A DNA stretch of 64,000 nt, from assembly GCF_000931935.2 (NCBI RefSeq), contig NZ_AZAC01000034.1, forward strand, positions 1 to 64,000. The letters run 5' to 3'. Origin of the DNA: Dethiosulfatarculus sandiegensis (GTDB taxonomy: Bacteria; Desulfobacterota; Desulfarculia; Desulfarculales; Desulfarculaceae). Made by a program: the position numbers and the translations under genes. Within the stretch, counting starts at the first letter, position 1, and the number at the start of each line of letters is the position of its first letter. Below are positions 34,885 through 42,753 of the stretch, piece after piece. Below the pieces are notes generated by a model. It did no database searches, was not told the DNA's origin, and saw nothing but the letters and a program-made list of their open reading frames with translations.

Positions 34885-35457
34885 ATGATGAGAGCTGAAA
34901 ATTGGCACGATCTTTTTTTTGAAGTCATTAATAGTAATGATTGCGATGCAAATACTGCTACAGAAACTACTGAATTTATGCAAAAAGTATTTGGGAGGAT
35001 GGCCAAAAAAGCGGGTACTAAATTGGCTTGTAGAAACCAGAAAAGAGATGATACCAGCGCAGAATACCTTTCAATTGATGCTACATTTCTTGACTATTGG
35101 GATGAACAAATCGAAAAGGAATGGCCTATATATAAACCACTAGCAGTAGTTGAACATGAGAACGAAAACAATATGAGTAAGATCTTGTGGTGCTTGTGGA
35201 AATTGTTGAATGTCAAAGCTGGGGTAAAGATTCTCATTATATACAGGAAAAACAGATCTGATGCTGAACAAGTCGTAAGTAGGATAGAAAATTATATCTG
35301 TAGAGGGGCAATGCAGCCAGATTTAAATGAAGAATTGCTTGTTATTATTGGCCAAGAAGATTTGGCGTGTGATGGCATATCGTGGGAAAAGTATTTTTTG
35401 GTCTTCGAATGGCAAGGTGCCGGATTTAAGGATTATACTCAAAGAACGTGGGCGTGA
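34885..35457 (+). CDS. Hypothetical protein, possible PD-(D/E)XK-like fold
   Basis: A 190-aa soluble protein, GAGGAG before the start (ATG 34885, or 34888). The pattern EYLSIDATFLDYW, then LAVVEHENENNMSKILWCLW and VKILIIYRK resembles an Asp / Glu-x-Glu strand-strand-helix core of restriction-endonuclease-like proteins, though the classical Lys is not evident. Its codons are AT-rich, unlike the host genes on either side, so it was probably acquired. It shares the island with the split pYEATS gene 220 bases downstream. Function not assigned. Confidence 0.55.
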   Translation: MMRAENWHDLFFEVINSNDCDANTATETTEFMQKVFGRMAKKAGTKLACRNQKRDDTSAEYLSIDATFLDYWDEQIEKEWPIYKPLAVVEHENENNMSKILWCLWKLLNVKAGVKILIIYRKNRSDAEQVVSRIENYICRGAMQPDLNEELLVIIGQEDLACDGISWEKYFLVFEWQGAGFKDYTQRTWA

Positions 35458-35676
35458 TAATTTGCATGGAAGATTATTATAGTTCGTTTCAGTTATGACA
35501 ATTGGGTGTTGGAAATATTTTATTTTTTAAAAAGGATTTTAGTAATCCGTATATGCGCATGCACCTTTTGTTAGGAGGATTCTATAATCTTAGCTTGGAT
35601 GTTCAAATTAACTAAATGTCAAAAAACATGGTTCTGTGGTTGTATAGAATGATTATTAATGGATAAGTAGAGTAAG

Positions 35677-36410
35677 ATGCAAACTCAAAAAATTGATGCG
35701 TATAAAATTACTAAGCCTATTCAATTAATGGCTGTCTGGTTTGTAGCTCTTCTCCTTATAGTTTCTGCATTCCTTACAGCGGCTATTAATCTAGCAATCC
35801 CTTCATGGCTATCTCCATCCCTAGCAATATCTGCAATTGTATTTGTTCCACTATTTCTCGGTTGTATTTTTTTTATGCAAACAGTCTTCAGAAAAGAATT
35901 ACAAGATGATCCATATTACTCTGAATACTTAAAAAGACAGGAGATTTTTAAGGGGTTCAACCCAGAAAATAATTTTATTTTCAAGAGGACATTTCTTCTG
36001 TAAATATCGCAGGAGAAGCTACCAGTAAAAGAAATTTGGAAAGTATACGTATAGAAACTTATGAAGGCAATAAAGGTTTATTTCTCGTACATACATGGCG
36101 GCCGTCTCTGATAGAAGGTCAAGTGGCAGATATTGTCATTTGGCTTCAGCAACATGGAAAAGGTCCATTATCAGATGGGCAAATTGAAAAAGTTGAGTAT
36201 CAACTTGGGAATAAATTTTTTAAGGAGCCAAAAGTTAAGATAAACGCGGCAGATGCTTTCCGTCTTGAGGTATCTGCATATGGGCCGATGTTGAGTGTGG
36301 CTAGAATTTATATTAAAAATGACCCAACTTCTTTAATACTTAAGAGATATATTAATTTCGAAGAACCTCCAAAGAAAGCATTTCACCTGGCGGCTATTTG
36401 CAGTGGCTAA
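35677..36410 (+). pseudogene. 2TM-pYEATS-domain protein, split by a frameshift
   Basis: Two consecutive frames read as one protein of about 244 aa. The first (35677-36003, 108 aa) has two membrane helices (about residues 15-38 and 46-68) and the linker LQDDPYYSEYLKRQ. The second frame is open from 35973 to 36410 and contains a prokaryotic YEATS-like domain: HTWRPSLIEGQVADIVIWLQ, KVEYQLGNKFF, and FRLEVSAYGPMLSVARIYI. The frames overlap for about 30 bases, so a single -1 shift near 35973-36000 joins them. Membrane-anchored pYEATS proteins are predicted lipid- or envelope-sensing parts of defence systems. It may be a recent pseudogene, a sequencing error or true frameshifting; a TTG at 36036 has no suitably spaced site. 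Confidence 0.62.
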
Positions 36411-36560
36411 ACTTTTCTTTCTATCCCCCCAATGGCCCTATGCATTTCTCCAGAAAGTAGTGCCAGACAAACTGAGAACTTTTAGCGTGTTTGAACTATA
36501 CCCATTAGCGTTATTTTCCGTGGCACAAAATATCCCATTTGCTACCCACCTCCCCCCACC

Positions 36561-36589
36561 TTGACACCCCTTCCCAACAATGTTAATTA
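36561..36589 (+). promoter_or_regulatory. Promoter of the cobalamin riboswitch transcript
   Basis: TTGACA (36561-36566), 17-base spacer, TAATTA (36584-36589), just ahead of the riboswitch. Confidence 0.65.
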
Positions 36590-36604
36590 ATTACACCACA
36601 TAAC

Positions 36605-36770
36605 TCAGACGGATGCCTGTCAGGCATCGCAGGGAAGCCGGTTGAAATCCGGCGCGGTCCCGCCGCTGTGATCGGGGACTTAAGGCCGCAATTAAGCCAC
36701 TACCGCTTTTAATAGGGGTGGGAAGGCGCGGCCGGGGATGATCCGGGAGCCAGAATACCTGTTCGTCAGA
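36605..36770 (+). promoter_or_regulatory. Cobalamin riboswitch
   Basis: All hallmarks of the AdoCbl aptamer are present in order: GGATGCCTGTCAGGCATC hairpin, GGGAAGCCGGTTGAAATCC, GCGGTCCCGCCGCTGTGA, AAGCCACTACC, GGGTGGGAAGGC, and the B12-box AGCCAGAATACCTG (36748-36761). It precedes an intrinsic terminator and then an AraC gene and a TonB receptor cluster, so B12 should lower their expression. Confidence 0.95.
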
Positions 36771-36837
36771 GGCCTTTTAGCGTACGTGGAAATACGTAAG
36801 AAAGGGCGAAGCTTCGGGGGCAAAGAAGTAGGGTGCG

Positions 36838-36877
36838 CTCCGAGTTGGCAAATTTTTGCTGTCTCGGGGTTTTTTTA
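36838..36877 (+). terminator. Expression-platform terminator of the riboswitch
   Basis: CTCCGAG pairs with CTCGGGG, and GCAAA with TTTGC inside, followed by seven T (36870-36876). It is about 75 bases after the B12-box, the expected place for a transcription-terminating platform. Confidence 0.75.
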
Positions 36878-36999
36878 TGCCTTGAGCAGATTTTTAAGAC
36901 TGCGGGTTTGCGGTTCTTGTAAATAAGATAGTGCATATATAGTTAGAAGATGTTAATTTTTTTATTTTTCTAAAATTAGGTGATATTGGCATCAGTGAG

Positions 37000-37977
37000 G
37001 TGAGCGAATTGATTGAGAAAGATCCAATTTTCACCATAAGCGGGCAGGGTGGGCCTTTCCTGTCTCTGGTATTGTTCAGGCGACCCGGCCTGCAAGTGCA
37101 CCTGTGGAAGCAGGTCCATCCTTATCCAGGCAAACTCTTTTTCGAGATTCATAGACCATATGTGGAGCTGGAACTTCACTTAATGGGTAAGAGCCGGTTT
37201 TTAATTGAAAGTCAGGATAAGAACACCTTTCTCACCAATTCATTGCCGGGTTTTTGGTCTTTCAATTCCTTTGAAAAATGTCAGGGGGAAATTGAGCCCC
37301 AGCCTTGTGAGAAAGGGATAACCCTGTCTATTGTCCTGGAGCCCAAAGAGCTGATGCGGGGGTCTGCCTATATGGCCGGGCTCCTGCTGCCTGTCCTGCA
37401 AAAAGCCAGTCACGCCTCGCCCCAAAATCCCAGCCTGCAGTCCGGTCCCATGAATGAGGCTATGTTCTCCATCGCCGGGCAAATGCTGGATTGCCCGTAT
37501 ACCGGAATCGCGCGCGAGTTGTTCTTGGATGCCAAGGCCGTGGAGCTTATCGCTTTACAGGTATGCCTTTTGACCCAAAAAGAGAGGATTAACCAGGAGT
37601 CTAAGTTTGAAAATAAATTCCTGGATGCAGTCCGCAGGGCCAGGGAATTTCTCTTGGCCAACCTCAACCAGCCGCCCAGGCTGGAAGACCTGGCCAGGCG
37701 GGTGGGACTCAACCGCAACAGCCTTACCCAAGGCTTTCGCGAACTTTACGGCTTGACTGTATTTGAAATGCTGCGCACCGAAAGGCTCAAAAGGGCAATG
37801 GCTTTTCTGAAGTCCAGCGGCATGTCCCTGGCCGAGATTGCCCAGGCTTCCGGGTATTGCGCTCAAAGTCATTTTACCAGCGCTTTCAGGGCCGAATTCG
37901 GCATATCACCCGGCCAGTTCCGCAAGCAAAGCCAGGCCAACCAGGGAGCTGAAGAGTTCCTCGATAGATTTAATTAA
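37000..37977 (+). CDS. AraC-family transcriptional regulator (module B)
   Basis: Regulator (325 aa) with an N-terminal effector region and a C-terminal double HTH (about residues 215-310): RLEDLARRVGLNRNSLTQGF and EIAQASGYCAQSHFTSAFRA, with the helix-2 end FGISPGQFRKQ. It is a PchR/YbtA-like paralogue of the regulator at 14059. A GTG start at 37000 is used; a TTG at 37009 is possible. It is the first gene after the cobalamin riboswitch and its terminator, so its synthesis should depend on low B12, and it likely activates the receptor gene 188 bases downstream. Confidence 0.87.
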   Translation: MSELIEKDPIFTISGQGGPFLSLVLFRRPGLQVHLWKQVHPYPGKLFFEIHRPYVELELHLMGKSRFLIESQDKNTFLTNSLPGFWSFNSFEKCQGEIEPQPCEKGITLSIVLEPKELMRGSAYMAGLLLPVLQKASHASPQNPSLQSGPMNEAMFSIAGQMLDCPYTGIARELFLDAKAVELIALQVCLLTQKERINQESKFENKFLDAVRRAREFLLANLNQPPRLEDLARRVGLNRNSLTQGFRELYGLTVFEMLRTERLKRAMAFLKSSGMSLAEIAQASGYCAQSHFTSAFRAEFGISPGQFRKQSQANQGAEEFLDRFN

Positions 37978-38165
37978 CAAATCTAAACACTTTCGCGATT
38001 TCAAGATGCATCTTAACCCATAACCCGCCCTTATTATCCTTGTGCCTTTTATATAAAAATTTGTGCAAGGGATTAAATACAGCCAGCTGATAACAACTTA
38101 AACTTTGGGCCTCTTAAAGTTTTTAGAGTGTTTTAAATTTCTGAAATTAAGGGGAACCAGCCAAA
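37978..38165 (+). promoter_or_regulatory. Region before TonB receptor B with palindrome
   Basis: Contains a perfect 12-bp palindrome AAGATGCATCTT (38003-38014). The sequence GCATCTTAA also occurs 5' of receptor A (15448-15456). No terminator separates the AraC gene from the receptor gene. It is a candidate AraC-regulated promoter, unproven. Confidence 0.35.
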
Positions 38166-40274
38166 ATGCAGAGCGCAATAAGGAAAATATTGGTGTTTGG
38201 GACTGCGGCAGCGGCCTTGGGGCTTTTTGCTTCCGGCAATGCCCTGGCCAAAATAGAAAAACAGCCGAACTCATCCCGGCTGGGTCAGATGATCGTAACT
38301 GCCCAAAAACAGGAAGAAAACATCCGTAAAGTGCCGGTCTCCATGCAGGCATTTAGTGGTGAGGCCTTGGAAAAGCGGGGTGTTTTCAATGTGGATGAGA
38401 TCACCCGCTATGTGCCCAATGTCTATCTCCAAAGAGACAGCTATGCCAACAACCTGGTGATTCGAGGTGTGACTCCCATGAGCAACACCTTAAGCAGCCC
38501 GGCCGGTGTTTATATTGATGATGTGCCCCTGGTCTTTAACTACATGTTCAATTGGGATCTATACGACCTCAAGCGGGTGGAGGTTTTGAGGGGCCCTCAG
38601 GGCACGATTTACGGCTGCAATACCGAATCCGGCCTTATCAAGATCGTAACCAAACAGCCGGGCAACGACCTGCAGGGCAAGGTCTTCACCGACCTGGGCC
38701 TTTATGACACCTCCCACGGTTCTGTCCCTTCCTACAAGCTGGGGGCCAGTGTCTCAGGCCCCATGGTGGAAGACACCCTTTACCTGGGGTTTGCCGGCCA
38801 GGTTGAGAATTCAGACGGCTTTATGAAGAACATCTACAATGACGACGATGAGATCGGCAGGGTGGACCGGTCAAACGCACGGGCGACCCTGCGCTGGACT
38901 CCGTCCCAAAAATGGGATATCGCCCTGATCGGCGATGTCTTGAGCACAGATGACGGAGACGGGTTATACCGTTTTACCAAAGGCCCTCTTGAAACAGAAC
39001 GCAATAAAGTTAACTACGACTACACCAAAAGCAAGAACAAGCAGACCAGCAACGGCCAGAACCTGCGCATCAAATATCAGGGTGAAACATTAGATTTGGT
39101 TTCAGTAACCGGCAGACGCAATTGGGAATGCGAAACCGCGGGAGACCTGGATCTTTCTTTTATGCCCTACGGTTTTTCAGAAGCTGACTATGAAAGTTCT
39201 TTGATAAACCAGGAGTTCAGAATCTCCTCCGCGGCCCAAGACAAAGACCCCTGGAAATGGCTTTTGGGCCTGTATCTTTTTCAGCAGGACGACGACGTAG
39301 TCTTTAGTTTTTCCACCTTTGGCAGCACCAAATCAGAGTTGGACAGCCAGGGCGCGGCGCTTTTTGGCCAGACCACCTACACCTTTTTTGAAAGGTTGCA
39401 TTTAACAGCAGGCCTACGGTTTGAGCAAATGGATCAATCCGGAGACCAGACAGTCACGGACCTGAGCCAGACAAACAACAGTTGGTCCAAGGATATAGAT
39501 AACCAGGAGGTCTTGCCCCGTGTGGCGGTGTCTTATGACCTCACCCCCCAAACCATGGCCTATGCCTCCGCGGCCAAGGGCTATCTAAGCGGGGGATACC
39601 GCTTTTGGAACAATTCCAGCGTAGAGCAGTTCAGCTATGAGCCGGAATACACCTGGAACTATGAAATGGGCCTCAAGACCAGCCTGTGGCAGGACCGCCT
39701 GGCCCTTAACCTGAGTGTTTTCTATATTGACATGCAGGATAAGCAGGTTCTGGAATACAGCCCGGATATCGGCGACAGCGAGCTGCGCAACGCGGCCGAG
39801 GCCCATTCCCAGGGATTTGAACTTGAGGCCACGGCGATTTTGCCCAAGGGCTTTGAGGTGTTTGCCGGTTTTGGCTACACAGAGGCCAAGATAGACAATT
39901 GGCTGGCCACGGAGATGGACGACATGGGCCGGGTCTATCAATACGACTACAGCGACAAAGACCTGCCGGATGTGCCCAAATACACCTATAACCTGGGCCT
40001 GCAATACCGTCACGCCGCCGGTTGGACCGCGCGGGTCGATTTCCTGGGGGTGGGCGAGTTTTATAACGACGCCACCAACCTGGTCCAAACCGACGCCTAC
40101 AACATAGTGAACCTGCGCCTGGGCTACGTCTCTGAAAAATACGAGGTTATCCTGTGGAGCAAAAACCTGTTTGACGAGGATTACTTCACTAAAAAATACG
40201 ATTGGGGCGGCTCCATCATGGGTTACGAGGCGGCTCCCAGGATGGTGGGCCTAAGCCTGGCATGGCGATTTTAA
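38166..40274 (+). CDS. TonB-dependent outer-membrane receptor (module B)
   Basis: Receptor (702 aa) with a signal peptide ending near ALA (residue 28), a TonB-box-like MIVTAQKQEEN, plug domain (about residues 45-160, RVEVLRGPQGTIYGCNTESG) and barrel ending in SLAWRF. It is clearly related to receptor A, with matching motifs through plug and barrel. The cobalamin riboswitch upstream would suggest a corrinoid or metal-chelate ligand, yet the sequence looks siderophore-receptor-like rather than BtuB-like. It heads a receptor-methyltransferase-MFS series on one strand. Confidence 0.92.
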   Translation: MQSAIRKILVFGTAAAALGLFASGNALAKIEKQPNSSRLGQMIVTAQKQEENIRKVPVSMQAFSGEALEKRGVFNVDEITRYVPNVYLQRDSYANNLVIRGVTPMSNTLSSPAGVYIDDVPLVFNYMFNWDLYDLKRVEVLRGPQGTIYGCNTESGLIKIVTKQPGNDLQGKVFTDLGLYDTSHGSVPSYKLGASVSGPMVEDTLYLGFAGQVENSDGFMKNIYNDDDEIGRVDRSNARATLRWTPSQKWDIALIGDVLSTDDGDGLYRFTKGPLETERNKVNYDYTKSKNKQTSNGQNLRIKYQGETLDLVSVTGRRNWECETAGDLDLSFMPYGFSEADYESSLINQEFRISSAAQDKDPWKWLLGLYLFQQDDDVVFSFSTFGSTKSELDSQGAALFGQTTYTFFERLHLTAGLRFEQMDQSGDQTVTDLSQTNNSWSKDIDNQEVLPRVAVSYDLTPQTMAYASAAKGYLSGGYRFWNNSSVEQFSYEPEYTWNYEMGLKTSLWQDRLALNLSVFYIDMQDKQVLEYSPDIGDSELRNAAEAHSQGFELEATAILPKGFEVFAGFGYTEAKIDNWLATEMDDMGRVYQYDYSDKDLPDVPKYTYNLGLQYRHAAGWTARVDFLGVGEFYNDATNLVQTDAYNIVNLRLGYVSEKYEVILWSKNLFDEDYFTKKYDWGGSIMGYEAAPRMVGLSLAWRF

Positions 40275-40334
40275 CCTGCTTGGCCCAATGCCCTGTTGCA
40301 ATCAAGAGCACTTTCCAGCAAAGGGGTGAAATAG

Positions 40335-41360
40335 ATGTCTTTTCTGCCGGACCTTGATGTGGACTTCAAGGAAATTCACGATGTGATCTATCAAACAATA
40401 CAGGGTCGCGTATTGATGAGCGCCCTTGAACTTAAAGTCTTTGATTATTTGGAAGAGCCCGCAACCGTCGGGCAGGTGGCAGAGGCGATCAAGGTGCCGG
40501 AATTCCGTTGCCGGATATTTTTAGACACCCTGGCGGCCTCTGGCTTTGTGACTAAAAAACAAGACACTTATACCAACACAAGAGCCGGCGCCCTGTATCT
40601 GGCTTCTCAGGGCGAGGCCAGCCTCGGCGAGTTATTGCTCGGTTCCTGGAGAATGATGCTGGATCCTTTAAACTCGCTGACTCAAGACCTGAAGCAGGGT
40701 TTCGAAGAAGATACGGAACACGAACACATCGGAAGCGAAGAGGTATGGACCAAAATGGCCCATGCCAATGCTCAATATGCCCGGGCGGGTTTGGCCCAGT
40801 TGGCAGTGGAACAGATGTCAGCCTTGCCGAGTTTCAACTCAATGCGCAAGATGCTGGATATGGGTGGGGGACCGGGTTTGGTGGCCTTGGCCTTGGCCGA
40901 GGCCAATCCAGATCTCAAGGCCGTGGTTCTGGATCAGCCCGCTGTGGTCAAGGTTGCCCAGGAATACATAGATCGCTACGGCTTTTCCGAACGGGTGAGC
41001 GTCTTGGGCGCGGACTATGTAAACGATGATATCGGAGAAAGTTACGATCTGGTCTGGGCCAGTGCGACTTTTAATTTCTTCCGTTCTGAATTGCCGGATA
41101 TTTTCAAGAAAATACATCAGTCTCTGAAACCGGGCGGAGTCTTCGCCTGCTTCCAGGACGGCCTGACCCATCAGGGAACCCAGCCCAAGGAAATGCTTTT
41201 TTCCGCCTTTACCGCGCATTTGCGGGACGAAATGACAGCCTTCCACCAGGGGGAGATCGCCCAGACCATGCTCGACGCCGGTTTCAACAAGGTTCGCTCC
41301 CGCACCCTGGAAACAGCCGCCGGACCCATGGACCTGGACGTGGCTTTCAAGCTTTCCTGA
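40335..41360 (+). CDS. SAM-dependent O-methyltransferase, winged-helix dimerisation type
   Basis: Methyltransferase (341 aa) of the plant-OMT/acetylserotonin-OMT-like family. An N-terminal winged-helix dimerisation domain (about residues 15-85) is followed by the SAM-binding motif MLDMGGGPGLVALALA (about 175-190), acidic loop VVLDQPAVV and motif LVWASATFNF. Such enzymes methylate small molecules, often natural products. Its position between a TonB receptor and a siderophore-type MFS suggests it modifies the imported compound or its corrinoid/metal ligand; inference. AAAGGGGTG precedes the ATG. Confidence 0.85.
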   Translation: MSFLPDLDVDFKEIHDVIYQTIQGRVLMSALELKVFDYLEEPATVGQVAEAIKVPEFRCRIFLDTLAASGFVTKKQDTYTNTRAGALYLASQGEASLGELLLGSWRMMLDPLNSLTQDLKQGFEEDTEHEHIGSEEVWTKMAHANAQYARAGLAQLAVEQMSALPSFNSMRKMLDMGGGPGLVALALAEANPDLKAVVLDQPAVVKVAQEYIDRYGFSERVSVLGADYVNDDIGESYDLVWASATFNFFRSELPDIFKKIHQSLKPGGVFACFQDGLTHQGTQPKEMLFSAFTAHLRDEMTAFHQGEIAQTMLDAGFNKVRSRTLETAAGPMDLDVAFKLS

Positions 41361-41382
41361 TAATTTGCCCTTCTTTCCTCAT

Positions 41383-41424
41383 ACTTAAGGCCCTTCGCCG
41401 TCTTGTTGGCGGGGGGCCTTAAGT
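41383..41424 (+). terminator. Hairpin between methyltransferase and MFS genes
   Basis: ACTTAAGGCCC pairs with GGGCCTTAAGT, with CGCC/GGCG inside. No T run; it ends just before the MFS start and could attenuate transcription or mask the ribosome site. Confidence 0.5.
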
Positions 41425-41440
41425 TAATGTGAGTGGACAC

Positions 41441-42673
41441 ATGCCCCAAGCTAAACCGGTCGAGGCTCCAGTCTGGAAAAAGATGGGCCTTTTGTTTGTG
41501 TTGTTTGTCCTGCAGAATATCTCACTCGGCTTCACTTGGACCCTTTTACCCCTTTTGATGCGGGAGCAGGGGTTGAGCCTGGGGAGCATAGGTTTAAGCG
41601 CCCTGATCTACAGCCCCTGGGCATTCAAGTTCCTTTGGGCCTCGCAGGTGGACCGCCGTTTTAACAGCCGTTTTGGAAAACGCAAAACCTGGATCATCCC
41701 CTTGTCCGGATTAAGCATAATTCTTTTGTTTGCTTTGGGTTTTATTGACCCAAAACAATTTTTGCCGCTGGTTTTAGTTGTGGTGTTTCTGTTGAACCTG
41801 ACCATAGCCACCACGGATATTGCGGTGGACGGCTATGCCACGGACATGCTGAAACCAAGCCAGAGATCCATGGGCAACACGGTCCAGATAGTGAGCTACA
41901 TAATAGGCCACATGCTGGGCGCGGGCGTGTTTTTGATCGTCTATCAGTGGCTGGGCTGGTTCAACACCTTGTGCATTATGACCGGCCTGCACCTGCTGCT
42001 TTTTCTTCCGGTCGTCATTCACAGTGAGATACCTGCCATAGCTATTGAACAGGCTTCGGAAACCGCCGAGGACTTCAAGCCCAGCGCACGCGCCTTTCTA
42101 AAGTTGCCCCGCGTTCGCTGGTTTGTGTTGTTTCTGCTTCTTTTAGGCATGTCTCAGCATGCGGGCCAACAGCTGCACTTGACCATGCTGGCGGATCTGG
42201 GGCTCAACCCCCGTGATCTGGGGCAATTTCTCCTTTGGGTGGGGTCGCCGCTTTCCATTCTGGGGTCTTTGATCTGGGGGGGTGTGCTGAGTAAATGGGG
42301 TCCGTTAAAAGGTTTTATTCTGGTTTGCCTGTTTGGTATCGGCCTGTGCTGGTTTTCTTCTCTTGTGCCTCAGGGCGTCTGCGATCTTTACTGGTCCGCA
42401 GCGATCATGCTGGGTTGGTATCAGTTTGTATTTGGGGGCATGATGGTTTTGATCTACAGCATTATCATGCAGCTCAGCGCAGGCCCTCAATCCGCCACCA
42501 ACTACGCGGTGCTTTGCGGCCTTAATCATTTGTTCTCCGTGGGCATCCTGCCTGTGGCCGGTATGGCGGGCGAGGCCTTGAGCTATTCAGGATTTTTTAC
42601 CGGGCTGGCCCTTTTCACGGTTTTCACCTTGTTTGCCGGAACCCGGATCATGCGCCGCCACCTGGATTTATAA
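41441..42673 (+). CDS. MFS transporter, RhtX/FptX siderophore-permease type
   Basis: Twelve-helix inner-membrane permease (about 410 aa). MSALIYSPW-type motif here is IGLSALIYSPWAFKFLWASQ, followed by DRRFNSRFGKRKTWII and TDIAVDGYATDML, the signature of AmpG/RhtX/FptX relatives, which carry siderophores across the inner membrane without an ABC system. The start is uncertain: ATG 41441 with GAGTGG upstream, or GTG 41429. It ends the module-B cluster and would complete uptake of the receptor's ligand. Convergent with the SLC13 gene. Confidence 0.85.
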   Translation: MPQAKPVEAPVWKKMGLLFVLFVLQNISLGFTWTLLPLLMREQGLSLGSIGLSALIYSPWAFKFLWASQVDRRFNSRFGKRKTWIIPLSGLSIILLFALGFIDPKQFLPLVLVVVFLLNLTIATTDIAVDGYATDMLKPSQRSMGNTVQIVSYIIGHMLGAGVFLIVYQWLGWFNTLCIMTGLHLLLFLPVVIHSEIPAIAIEQASETAEDFKPSARAFLKLPRVRWFVLFLLLLGMSQHAGQQLHLTMLADLGLNPRDLGQFLLWVGSPLSILGSLIWGGVLSKWGPLKGFILVCLFGIGLCWFSSLVPQGVCDLYWSAAIMLGWYQFVFGGMMVLIYSIIMQLSAGPQSATNYAVLCGLNHLFSVGILPVAGMAGEALSYSGFFTGLALFTVFTLFAGTRIMRRHLDL

Positions 42674-42682
42674 ACAGTCAGT

Positions 42683-42736
42683 AAAAACAGCCCCGGCCCG
42701 GTTCGATTACACATTGCCGGGTCGAGGCTGTTTTTT
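42683..42736. terminator. Bidirectional terminator between MFS and SLC13 genes
   Basis: AAAACAGCCCCGGCCCGG pairs with CCGGGTCGAGGCTGTTTT with two mismatches, with T runs on both strands. Confidence 0.85.
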
Positions 42737-42753
42737 GGCTGCCGTCAGATGGT

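Noticed and set aside
36738..36926. Open frame overlapping the riboswitch and its terminator
   Set aside because: It runs through the B12-box and terminator and has no family resemblance; the RNA explains the sequence.
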